Source of the DNA: Pseudomonadota bacterium
GTDB taxonomy: Bacteria > Myxococcota_A > Polyangia > Polyangiales > Polyangiaceae
Direction of reading: 5' to 3'
NCBI GenBank assembly: GCA_023432025.1
Contig: JAEYVE010000046.1
Location: 1-5,115, forward strand
DNA: 5,115 nucleotides
In this document: positions 1 to 5,115 of the stretch, one piece after another
Position numbering within the stretch: position 1 is the first letter of the stretch
Layout of the letters: each line of letters opens with the position of its first letter
Made by a program: the position numbers and the translations under genes
The notes under the pieces: model-generated
What the model was told of the DNA's origin: nothing
Seen by the model: the letters and a program-made list of their open reading frames with translations, nothing else
Databases searched by the model: none

Positions 1-250
1 CCGACTGCGAGCCCGTGCTCGCGCCGCTGCCGCCGCTGCTGCTGCTGCCGCTCGAGGCGCCGCCCGTCTTGCCGCCGCCACTGCCTCCGCTTCCGCCGCT
101 GCTCGTGCCGCCGGCTCCGGCGAAGCCGTCCTTGCCGCAGGTGAGACTGCTCTCACAGGACGAAAACTCGTTGTTGCAGCTGGCGGCGAGAAGCGCGGCG
201 CTGACGCCAAAGGCCATCCATCCGAGCACCGAGTTCAGCTGCGTGTTCAT
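1..250 (-). CDS. Gly/Ser-rich lipoprotein, N-terminal part (gene runs off the left edge)
   Basis: The minus strand has an ATG at 250-248 and stays open to the window edge (83 codons seen). The protein begins with a short hydrophobic stretch ending in LLAASC, which fits a lipoprotein signal peptidase II site with C25 as the lipidated residue. The expected location is therefore the cell envelope, anchored by lipid. After C25 come two more cysteines (C32, C38) and then, from about residue 42, an almost pure Gly/Ser/Ala/Thr linker. This is the N-terminal design common in myxobacterial surface lipoproteins, where the linker leads to a variable C-terminal domain. That domain lies outside the window, so no function can be given. 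A GAGGA ribosome-binding site lies 12 bases before the ATG (263-267 on plus). The gene is 71 bp downstream of the TPR gene on the same strand, so co-transcription is plausible. The -3 lipobox residue is Ala rather than the usual Leu, which lowers certainty slightly. Confidence 0.72.
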   Translation of the reverse strand, partial: MNTQLNSVLGWMAFGVSAALLAASCNNEFSSCESSLTCGKDGFAGAGGTSSGGSGGSGGGKTGGASSGSSSSGGSGASTGSQS

Positions 251-321
251 TTTGCTTAAGTTTCCTCGATTCGAGCCACTAAGAACCAGTTCCGGGTGCC
301 CCGGGACGGCAAGACGCCAGT

Positions 322-1461
322 CTAGAACGAGCCGTGCAGGACGCCGCCCCAAACTCCGCCGTCCTCGCGCAAGTCGCCCACGACCGGAGTCAGCCCGAGC
401 GCAGTCTGCGCGCTCCGTGTTTCCGGCCAAAACAGCCACGCCGCCACCGTGCCGACCGCCAGCACCCCGCCCGCCACGAAACCGCCCAAGGCCAGCGCGC
501 GCGCCCGCTCCCCGTCGTCCAGCGTTCCCTGAAGATCCGCGCAGCGTGCGTCCGCCGCGGTGCTTCCAGAGCAAGCCGCACCGCCCCCGCCGATCTGCCC
601 ACGCTTTTCTTCCGCGTCGTCCGCGAACTGTCCCCGGCGAACCTGAAAGAACGTACCCAAGCCGACGCCCGCCGCCGCCAGCACGCCCCCTCCCACGACG
701 ACCGGCCACTTCAAGCGAGCCAAGGTGTCCTTCGTCGGAGGATCGTTCGACGACACGTAACTCGGAAGCGCCTCCGACGGGCTCGACGACGAGCCTGACG
801 ACGAGGGAGCCGCCGGCTCCGTCGCCTCCGCCGCTACGGGAGCCACCGGCGCCCGAAGATCGAACTGAACGACCAACTCGCCGCCCGCGCTCAGCGAGTG
901 CACACGTGTGGTGGGCTCTCCACCTTCAAGATGTGCGGCTACGGTGTGCTCACCGGGCAGCACGAACGCCTTGGCAGGAAACGGCCCGAGCACGCTGCGA
1001 TCGTCCACCGTGACGAGCACGCCGCGCTCGGGCACCACGTCGATTCGAAAGAGCGCAACGCGACCGCGCACGTCGTCGAAGAGCGCGGCGAATTTCTTTT
1101 CGGCTTGCCGGAGCTCGGGGCGCGTGCTCGCCGAAAAGTTCTGCAGACACTCGTCCAAGTGCCCTGCGGCTTGCGCCCACATGCGAAGCTCGTGCTCCAC
1201 GCGCCCCAAATTGCAGGCAATGTCGAAGCTTCGTCCGAGCACGTACGCTTTTTGATACTCGGCGAGTGCCCGCTCGCGGTCGTGTCGAGCGAAGGCTTCG
1301 TTGCCGAGACGGAAATGCTCACGCGCCGCCTCGCGTTGCTCTGCGCTCGTTTCCGCCGAAGCAGAGCCTACGACGAGACAACCCGCCGCGGTGAGCCACC
1401 CAACCAAAGCGCGCCGTCTCCATGCCCGGCGCCGCGCTCCACGCGATCGATTTTGGTTCAT
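322..1461 (-). CDS. Exported TPR protein with PEGA-like segment and two C-terminal membrane helices
   Basis: 379 aa, ATG at 1461-1459, stop TAG at 324-322. Residues 1-36 form a signal peptide: a very basic n-region, a hydrophobic core at about 19-33 and an ASA|ET cleavage site. Residues 44-113 read as two tetratricopeptide repeats (GNEAFARHDRERALAEY core, then NLGRVEHELRMW), a fold used for protein-protein contacts. Residues 136-201 form a beta-rich stretch (VTVDDRSVLGPFPAKAFVLPGEHTV is split here only by loops) resembling the PEGA-like surface domain common in myxobacteria. A Pro/Ser/Ala linker spans 203-245. Hydrophobic segments at 253-272 and 324-345 flank a loop with two cysteines (C297, C307). 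The family is usually annotated only as TPR or PEGA domain protein and no reaction is known; a scaffold role in the envelope is inferred. A GGGGAG ribosome-binding site (plus 1471-1478) sits about 9 bases before the ATG. A possible operator and promoter lie at 1562-1590. Confidence 0.86.
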   Translation of the reverse strand: MNQNRSRGARRRAWRRRALVGWLTAAGCLVVGSASAETSAEQREAAREHFRLGNEAFARHDRERALAEYQKAYVLGRSFDIACNLGRVEHELRMWAQAAGHLDECLQNFSASTRPELRQAEKKFAALFDDVRGRVALFRIDVVPERGVLVTVDDRSVLGPFPAKAFVLPGEHTVAAHLEGGEPTTRVHSLSAGGELVVQFDLRAPVAPVAAEATEPAAPSSSGSSSSPSEALPSYVSSNDPPTKDTLARLKWPVVVGGGVLAAAGVGLGTFFQVRRGQFADDAEEKRGQIGGGGAACSGSTAADARCADLQGTLDDGERARALALGGFVAGGVLAVGTVAAWLFWPETRSAQTALGLTPVVGDLREDGGVWGGVLHGSF

Positions 1462-1515
1462 GTCAGTCGGCTCCCCCCGTTCTTGGCGTCTGAACGCGTC
1501 CCGCCGAGGTCAGCC

Positions 1516-1526
1516 GAGTGAGCGCT
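1516..1526 (+). repeat. Second copy of the palindrome half-site (direct repeat)
   Basis: GAGTGAGCGCT at 1516-1526 is identical to the first 11 bases of the palindrome at 1573-1588. The right half is not conserved, so this is an incomplete site. It would lie in the leader of the TPR transcript if the proposed promoter is right. Confidence 0.4.
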
Positions 1527-1537
1527 TTCCAAAGCGC
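1522..1537. other. Small hairpin in the TPR gene leader
   Basis: GCGCTTT (1522-1528) and AAAGCGC (1531-1537) are exact reverse complements separated by CC. In practice this is a six-base stem with a four-base loop. It is 61 bases upstream of the TPR start codon, too far to mask the ribosome-binding site, and has no T run on either strand, so it is not a standard terminator. Confidence 0.35.
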
Positions 1538-1561
1538 CCCCGCCCTCCCTCCGGCGCCTCC

Positions 1562-1590
1562 GTCCTACGACGGAGTGAGCGCTCACTCAA
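1562..1590 (-). promoter_or_regulatory. Possible sigma70-type promoter for the TPR gene
   Basis: On the minus strand TTGAGT (1590-1585) is followed after exactly 17 bases by TAGGAC (1567-1562). The -35 matches TTGACA at four of six positions; the -10 matches TATAAT at three of six. Transcription would begin near 1555 and give a leader of about 95 bases before the TPR start. The palindrome at 1573-1588 would cover part of the -35 and most of the spacer, the usual place for a repressor site. The weak -10 keeps this tentative. Confidence 0.25.
1573..1588. promoter_or_regulatory. Perfect 16-bp palindrome, candidate repressor operator
   Basis: GAGTGAGCGCTCACTC is a perfect inverted repeat, centred between 1580 and 1581. 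The first 11 bases (GAGTGAGCGCT) recur in the same orientation at 1516-1526, with a 57-bp offset. The form TGAxTGA-N2-TCAxTCA is known for some TetR-family operators, for example Bacillus FadR; likeness to that class is an inference. No regulator gene lies in the window. As RNA it could instead act as a hairpin after the upstream gene, but it lacks a T run. Confidence 0.4.
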
Positions 1591-1663
1591 CCCATGTTTG
1601 GCGGCCGAACGAAGCTCGAATGCACGACGAACGCGGACGTCGGCAACGCTACGACGCCGGACC

Positions 1664-2740
1664 CTACTCCAACCACACCTGCGCCGGCGGTGCTCCGGTC
1701 GACGAAGGGGCCGCAGAGCTTGGCTTTTGACCACCCTGCGACGCGCGCTTGTCGGCCGACGCCGCGCTCTGTTGCGTGAATTCGCTCGAAGGGCTGTTCA
1801 AAGAGGAGCCGCCCTTCGAAGGTGCGCCGCTCACCGGGCGCTCACCGGACTCGAGGGGCGCTGGCTTTGCGACCGAAGAGGCCGCGGAGCCCGCGCCGTC
1901 GGGGTGATCCGCCTCAGCCGCCTTCGGAGTTACGTGCTCCGGCGCGGCATGCAAGCGAAGAGACGACGGCGCAGTCGACTCGGAGACCGCACGCGCTGCG
2001 GCCGCCGGACCTTCCGCGGTCTTCGAAGGCTCTGGCGTCGCTGAATGAGCGGCGCTCGCGATGGGCTCAGCTTCGTTTTTCGGAAGGTTTTTTTGGGGGG
2101 CAACCACTGGGTTCACGGGGCCCGCGCTCGGTGCCGTCACCGATGCTTTTTGTCCGTCCACGCGCACGGCAGCTTCCGGCGAAGCCAGGTACACCCAAAG
2201 ACCGAGAAGCCCGCCCAAAAGCGCGACGCCCACCCACGGCCATTGACCGAACGACGAACGGTACTCGACCGGCGGCAAGCTCGAGATGTCCGCGAGGACT
2301 CGAGAGTCCAAACGCGAGAGGCTCGGCTCCGTCGGCACCTTTTGCGGGTGAATGTCGTCCGACAAAAGCACCGCCATCAAGTCCGCTTGTTCTGCGTGAA
2401 CCGGCGGCGGCGTTTTTGGCTCGACGTACGCTGCTGCCGCCGCGGCACCCGCCGACGCTCGCCGTTTGGCGCGCTCGGGCACGGTGTCCCGACCTTCGAT
2501 GGATGGCGTAACTTGGGGTGGCGCCATCGCGACGACTCGAGGCACGACGGGTTCGGGGCCGCCGCCCTCGATTCCCCGCGGCGGTTCGGCTGGCTCGGAG
2601 AAGGCCTCGGGACTTCCGATGCCTCGCCGCGTGTTCTTGATCCGACCTTCCCTCATGATCGCGTCGTCCATCGTCGCACGACGAAGACCGATTGGTGGCG
2701 TGGAACGCGACAGGTCCGCGCCCGAAAAGCGGAAAAACAT
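1664..2740 (-). CDS. Single-pass membrane protein with long low-complexity flanks, function unknown
   Basis: 358 aa, ATG at 2740-2738, stop TAG at 1666-1664. I do not recognise a family. One clear membrane segment lies at about 167-186 (WPWVGVALLGGLLGLWVYLA). The 166-residue N-terminal part is basic to mixed, Pro-rich in places, with an Ala run at 99-104; before the membrane there is a more ordered stretch at 115-160 (HAEQADLMAVLLSDD, then SRLDSRVLADISSLPPVEY). The tail after the membrane (187-358) is Ala/Pro/Ser-rich and probably disordered. Topology is unclear; with no cleavable signal, N-in and tail in the periplasm is most likely. The start is uncertain: ATG 2740 has only GGGGG 10 bases upstream, and in-frame ATGs at 2671 (MDDAIM) and 2656 (MREGRI) lack any ribosome-binding site. 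A slippery heptamer sits at 2093-2087. The real-gene call rests on strong GC3 bias and the membrane helix, since opposing frames give only Arg/Pro-rich nonsense. Confidence 0.75.
   Translation of the reverse strand: MFFRFSGADLSRSTPPIGLRRATMDDAIMREGRIKNTRRGIGSPEAFSEPAEPPRGIEGGGPEPVVPRVVAMAPPQVTPSIEGRDTVPERAKRRASAGAAAAAAYVEPKTPPPVHAEQADLMAVLLSDDIHPQKVPTEPSLSRLDSRVLADISSLPPVEYRSSFGQWPWVGVALLGGLLGLWVYLASPEAAVRVDGQKASVTAPSAGPVNPVVAPQKNLPKNEAEPIASAAHSATPEPSKTAEGPAAAARAVSESTAPSSLRLHAAPEHVTPKAAEADHPDGAGSAASSVAKPAPLESGERPVSGAPSKGGSSLNSPSSEFTQQSAASADKRASQGGQKPSSAAPSSTGAPPAQVWLE
2087..2093 (-). other. Candidate -1 slippery heptamer A_AAA_AAC inside the membrane-protein gene
   Basis: On the minus strand the codons for Q216-K217-N218 read CAA AAA AAC, which is A_AAA_AAC in the correct zero frame for the X_XXY_YYZ rule. 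A -1 shift would add six codons (P S E K R S) and stop at TGA 2069-2067, giving a 224-aa product that keeps the membrane helix but loses almost all of the tail. A possible imperfect stem downstream pairs GCTGA with TCAGC. No Shine-Dalgarno-like stimulator is seen upstream. The sequence is visible; frameshifting is only inferred. Confidence 0.25.
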
Positions 2741-2916
2741 ACTACAGGAACCCCCACTGTACGCGGCAGACGTTCTTGCCGACGTCGTAGATTGTCAAGC
2801 TCGCTGGAAGAAGACAGGCGGGTCACTTCTCACCCCACAAAAAATCCGGGCAAGAGGTGAACGAACGCGATTTTCGCGTACAACACGGTTCCCTCCCCTC
2901 CGCTTTACGGTTGCCC
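2741..2916. other. Divergent intergenic region between membrane-protein and LysM genes
   Basis: This region must hold promoters for both directions unless the LysM gene starts at GTG 2857. On the minus strand there is a perfect -35 hexamer TTGACA (2798-2793), but the sequence 17 bases on (GAACGT) is a poor -10. No convincing plus-strand promoter is seen. Other marks are an A6 run at 2839-2844 region and an AAGAGG motif at about 2852-2857 that abuts GTG 2857. Third-position GC in 2857-2916 is clearly lower than in the rest of the LysM gene, which suggests this part is not coding. Confidence 0.45.
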
Positions 2917-4398
2917 ATGCTTTTCCTCCGACTGCACACGACGTGCGCCGCCGGCGCGAGAACCGCGGCGAGCGAGCTCGCTCGCTGCTTGTCGGCCGCT
3001 CGAGGCGTCGTGTCCTCGGGAATCGTCGTGAGCGCGCTTTTTTTTGCGACTCCGGCGAGCGCGAATCAAAAAGTGCACGTGGTCGCTTCCGGGCAGCGAC
3101 TCGGCTCCATCGCCAAGCGTTACGGCGTGACCATCGAGGAGCTCTGCCAGGCGAACGGCATCCGTCGACGGGATCCGATTCGTCCGGGCCAAAAGCTGAT
3201 CGTCCCCGGCGAAAAAAACCGCGTTGCGACGCCCGCTTCGACCGGAGCCAAACAGACGACCACGACGAACGCCACGCGTTCGACCCCGAGCGCTCCGGCG
3301 CGTAGCACGTCGAAGAGTCAGCCCGCCGCACCACGCGTCCACGTCGTCTCACAGGGTCAAACGCTGGGCGGAATCGCTCGTCGCTATGGCGTCGGCATCG
3401 ACGCGCTGTGTCGTGCTTCCGGGATCACGCGCCAGAGCAAGCTCCGCATCGGACAACGCTTGACCGTACCGCACCCGACCGACCGAGACGGTGAACAAGC
3501 GCGCGCCTTTCGTCTGAATGGCGGAGCCCCGAGCGGTGGCCGCGCAGACGCCCGCTCCTACGCTCGCGCGCCGGCGCAGCGCGGCTATTTGAACATCGTC
3601 CGTTACGATCGCAGCTGGAAAGGCCAAGTGACGGGGCCCCGCACGGGCAAGCTGCTCCCCAAGGCCCGCGCGACGTTGTCGGCGCTGCTCGGCGCCTCCA
3701 GCAGCGGTACGCAGATCGACGAACGGTTGATTTACCTGCTGGTCAAGGTGAGCGATCACTTCGGCGGGCGCCCCGTGCGCATCGTGTCGGGCCTGCGGGA
3801 CAACTCCTACTTCCACGACTCCAAGCATCCGCGCGGCCGAGCGCTCGACTTCAGTATCATCGGCGTGCCGAACGAAGTGGTGCGTGACTACTGCCGCACG
3901 CTGGGCAACGTGGGCGTCGGCTACTACCCGAACTCGTCGTTCGTCCACTTGGACGTCCGGGACCGCCCGACGTACTGGGTGGACTACGCGGGGCCCGGAG
4001 AGCCACCTCGTTCTACGCCGTGGGCCGTCGCCAAACGTCCGCCAGCCGCGCCTGCGCCTACGACGCAAGTCGCCGCAGGCGACGAAGGCGCCGAGAAGAC
4101 CGTCCCCCCGACGGTGACCGAAGCGGGAGCGCTCGTGCCGGACTCCGTGTCCGCCGCGACGACGACCGCCACCCCCGCCGCGGCTGGGCCGCGAAAGGTC
4201 GTCAGCGAAACGTCCGAAGGTGCCACCGCCGCCGCCTCGACTCCTCGAGCGAGCGCAAGCGCTGCGAAAAGCGAGAACGCGGATGCCGCTGGCGCGGTCA
4301 ATGCGGTCAATCCAGAAGGCCCTGCGCCTCGAAAGCCCGCGCCCACAACGGACAGCTCTGCGCCTCGAAAGCCCGCGCCACCAGCTGCGGCCGAGTGA
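2917..4398 (+). CDS. Secreted peptidoglycan hydrolase: two LysM domains and MepK/YcbK-like M15 endopeptidase
   Basis: 493 aa from ATG 2917; TGA at 4396-4398. Predicted to bind and cut peptidoglycan in the periplasm. Order: signal sequence with hydrophobic core at about 31-45 and cleavage at ASA|NQ (49|50); LysM 53-97 and LysM 141-185, each starting VHVV and ending in a GQ-L-VP motif; Thr/Ser/Ala linkers; M15 (DUF882) domain about 223-358; Ala/Pro/Thr-rich tail 361-493. The catalytic domain has SGLR (291-294), HxxGxxxD in SKHPRGRALDF (H304, D311) and GVGYYPNSSFVHLDV with H344. These are the zinc-ligand motifs of E. coli MepK, which cuts peptide cross-links; the exact bond cut here is inferred. 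An upstream in-frame GTG at 2857 would add 20 residues, but its AAGAGG abuts the codon and the codons there look non-coding. TTG 2989 or GTG 3010 would give a shorter, more usual signal peptide. The tail, longer than in MepK, is unusual. Translationally coupled to the SDR. Confidence 0.93.
   Translation: MLFLRLHTTCAAGARTAASELARCLSAARGVVSSGIVVSALFFATPASANQKVHVVASGQRLGSIAKRYGVTIEELCQANGIRRRDPIRPGQKLIVPGEKNRVATPASTGAKQTTTTNATRSTPSAPARSTSKSQPAAPRVHVVSQGQTLGGIARRYGVGIDALCRASGITRQSKLRIGQRLTVPHPTDRDGEQARAFRLNGGAPSGGRADARSYARAPAQRGYLNIVRYDRSWKGQVTGPRTGKLLPKARATLSALLGASSSGTQIDERLIYLLVKVSDHFGGRPVRIVSGLRDNSYFHDSKHPRGRALDFSIIGVPNEVVRDYCRTLGNVGVGYYPNSSFVHLDVRDRPTYWVDYAGPGEPPRSTPWAVAKRPPAAPAPTTQVAAGDEGAEKTVPPTVTEAGALVPDSVSAATTTATPAAAGPRKVVSETSEGATAAASTPRASASAAKSENADAAGAVNAVNPEGPAPRKPAPTTDSSAPRKPAPPAAAE
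2968..2985. repeat. Perfect 18-bp palindrome near the 5' end of the LysM gene
   Basis: GCGAGCGAGCTCGCTCGC is a perfect inverted repeat centred between 2976 and 2977. With a G-U pair and two more pairs (2965-2967 with 2986-2988) the RNA could form a stem of about 10 pairs with an AGCT loop. It lies just before the alternative TTG start at 2989. If translation starts at 2917 it encodes ASELAR in the signal-peptide n-region. Confidence 0.4.
4322..4379 (+). repeat. 22-bp direct repeat in the LysM protein tail
   Basis: The same 22 bases occur at 4322-4343 and 4358-4379, a 36-bp (12-codon) period that keeps the frame. They encode the repeated peptide APRKPAP (residues 470-476 and 482-488). The exact match at DNA level points to a recent in-frame duplication. 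A smaller tandem repeat of 9 bases (gcggtcaat) is at 4294-4302 and 4303-4311, giving AVNAVN. Confidence 0.7.
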
Positions 4399-4400
4399 TG
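4396..4400 (+). promoter_or_regulatory. TGATG stop/start overlap coupling LysM hydrolase and SDR
   Basis: The TGA stop of the LysM gene (4396-4398) shares its A with the ATG start of the SDR gene (4398-4400). With no good Shine-Dalgarno upstream, re-initiation by the terminating ribosome is the likely way the SDR is translated. This ties SDR levels to those of the hydrolase. Confidence 0.8.
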
Positions 4401-5115
4401 AAGCACGTTTTCATCACTGGCGCGTCCAGCGGCCTCGGGCGTGGTCTCGCTTTGGAGCTCGCCGGGCCTGGCGCGAAGCTCGGCCTCGCCGCGCGCCGTA
4501 CGAAGCTGCTCGGCGAGGTGGTGCGTGAAGTAGAAGCTCGCGGTGGAGCCGCGCAACTGTTCGAGCTCGACGTCACCGATGACGTCGCCGTCGCAGAGAG
4601 CGCCAAGGCCTACCTAGCCTGGGCCGGCACCATTGACTGCGTCATCGCCAACGCCGGTATCGGCGAGGGAAGGGGCGGACGCGGCAGCATGAAACGCGTC
4701 GCCGAGGTCTTTGCCGTCAATACCGTAGGCGTCACGAACACGGTGCTCGCCTTCTTGCCCACGATGAAGGCGCAAAGGCGCGGCACGCTCGTCGCCGTAG
4801 GGTCGGTCGCCGGACACCGCGCTTTGCCGGGCAGCGCCAGCTACTCGGCGTCGAAGGCCGCCGTGCGCACCTTCATGGACGCACTACGCATGGAGCTTCA
4901 CGGCAGCGGCGTACACGCCATGACTCTGTGTCCAGGCTTCGTGCGCACGCCTCTCACCGACAAGAACAGCTTCGAGATGCCGTTTTTGATGGAAACGGAC
5001 GCGGCGTGCCGAACGATGCTTGGCTCCATCGCGCGGCAAGACGCAACTTACACGTTTCCTTGGCAGATGCGGCTCGTCAGCGTCGCCCTGCGCTGGGCCC
5101 CCGAGTGGCTCATTC
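4398..5115 (+). CDS. Classical SDR family NAD(P)-dependent oxidoreductase (3' end missing)
   Basis: ATG at 4398-4400 overlaps the previous gene's TGA (TGATG), with no strong ribosome-binding site, so translation is probably coupled to the LysM gene. It stays open to the window end: 239 codons, close to the 250-260 usual for the family, so only the C-terminus is missing. The Rossmann cofactor motif TGASSGLG is at 7-14, R33-R34 after the second strand favour NADP(H), D58 follows in LDVTD, NAG is at 85-87 and N108 in AVNT. The catalytic Ser136 (VGSVAG), Tyr149 and Lys153 (YSASK) are all present, as is PGFVRTP (179-185) with the cofactor-binding Thr184. It is thus very likely active as a cytoplasmic oxidoreductase of an alcohol or keto group. 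The sequence after PGFVRT (PLTDKNSFEMPFLM) recalls a bacterial SDR subgroup annotated without a known substrate. The substrate cannot be read from the sequence, and a link to cell-wall work is only suggested by the coupling. Confidence 0.94.
   Translation, partial: MKHVFITGASSGLGRGLALELAGPGAKLGLAARRTKLLGEVVREVEARGGAAQLFELDVTDDVAVAESAKAYLAWAGTIDCVIANAGIGEGRGGRGSMKRVAEVFAVNTVGVTNTVLAFLPTMKAQRRGTLVAVGSVAGHRALPGSASYSASKAAVRTFMDALRMELHGSGVHAMTLCPGFVRTPLTDKNSFEMPFLMETDAACRTMLGSIARQDATYTFPWQMRLVSVALRWAPEWLI

Larger units (their letters stand above)
1462..1663. other. 202-bp intergenic region with dyads upstream of the TPR gene
   Basis: This gap separates the stop of the membrane-protein gene (1664) from the start of the TPR gene (1461), both on the minus strand. 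It holds a perfect 16-bp palindrome (1573-1588), a 7-bp-stem hairpin overlapping it (1558-1564 with 1569-1575, loop CTAC), a second hairpin at 1522-1537, a repeated half-site (1516-1526) and a G-rich run on the minus strand (rc of 1537-1552). None of the hairpins is followed by a T run on the minus strand, so no intrinsic terminator is evident and readthrough from the upstream gene is possible. I see no credible coding region here. Confidence 0.6.

Noticed and set aside
292..304. CCGGG-TGC-CCCGG hairpin between TPR and lipoprotein genes
   Set aside because: Five-base stem with no T run on either strand; not a credible terminator and easily due to chance at this GC content.
15..1013. 332-codon open frame on the plus strand
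   Set aside because: It is Pro/Arg/Ala-rich antisense to the lipoprotein and TPR genes, starts inside the low-complexity linker and has no domain or ribosome-binding site.
898..1521. 207-codon plus-strand open frame
   Set aside because: It lies antisense to the TPR gene, whose signal peptide, repeats and membrane helices are convincing; the plus frame has no recognisable fold.
1558..1575. Hairpin CTCCGTC-CTAC-GACGGAG as an intrinsic terminator of the membrane-protein gene
   Set aside because: Stable stem but followed by G-rich sequence, not a T run, on the minus strand.
1301..2044. 247-codon plus-strand open frame spanning the intergenic gap
   Set aside because: Extremely Arg-rich, covers parts of two real minus-strand genes and the dyad-rich gap; typical shadow.
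2742..2798. Possible 18-aa minus-strand peptide (TTG start, IYDVGKNVCRVQWGFL) ending just before the membrane-protein gene
   Set aside because: It looks protein-like and could be a leader peptide, but it has only a TTG start, no clear ribosome-binding site, and overlaps the only good -35 hexamer. Too little to call.
2045..2860. 271-codon plus-strand open frame antisense to the membrane-protein gene
   Set aside because: Composition is Arg/His-rich with no domain, as expected from a shadow frame in GC-rich DNA.
3010..3012. GTG 3010 as the LysM gene start, with a GAGG motif just upstream
   Set aside because: The ribosome-binding site is attractive, but the resulting signal peptide would have no positive charge in its n-region.
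1..5115. CRISPR array, tRNA, rRNA, transposase, phage or toxin-antitoxin genes
   Set aside because: No spaced identical repeats, cloverleaf, terminal inverted repeats or matching protein motifs were seen on either strand.

Overview
The window is very GC-rich DNA with strongly GC-biased third codon positions. Its gene content is typical of a large-genome myxobacterium (Myxococcota, probably the Polyangia/Sorangium-like side): a Gly/Ser-rich lipoprotein, a TPR protein with a PEGA-like segment, a low-complexity one-pass membrane protein and a LysM cell-wall enzyme. The taxonomic call is an inference from style and composition; there is no rRNA or marker gene.

The layout is two divergent blocks around a short intergenic region at about 2741-2916. 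On the minus strand, read right to left, are: a 358-aa single-pass membrane protein of unknown function (2740-1664); a 202-bp gap with a 16-bp palindrome, a possible promoter and hairpins; a 379-aa exported TPR protein with two C-terminal membrane segments (1461-322); and, 71 bp further on, the start of a lipoprotein that runs off the left edge (250-1). On the plus strand are a secreted protein with two LysM domains and a MepK/YcbK-like M15 endopeptidase domain (2917-4398, or from 2857 with an upstream GTG) and a classical short-chain dehydrogenase/reductase. The SDR start codon overlaps the previous stop (TGATG at 4396-4400), and the gene runs off the right edge.

Four of the five genes encode exported or membrane proteins, so the locus looks like a cell-envelope neighbourhood. 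The only enzymes that can be named with confidence are the peptidoglycan hydrolase, with its Zn-ligand motifs HxxGxxxD and HLD intact, and the SDR, with TGxxxGxG, NAG, Ser-Tyr-Lys and PG motifs intact. The other three can be described by architecture but not assigned a reaction.

I see no mobile element, CRISPR array, tRNA, rRNA or defence system. No clearly new system is visible. The signals most worth a second look are the palindrome with a repeated half and an overlapping possible promoter upstream of the TPR gene, an 18-bp palindrome in the disputed 5' part of the LysM gene, and an in-frame A_AAA_AAC slippery heptamer in the membrane-protein gene.
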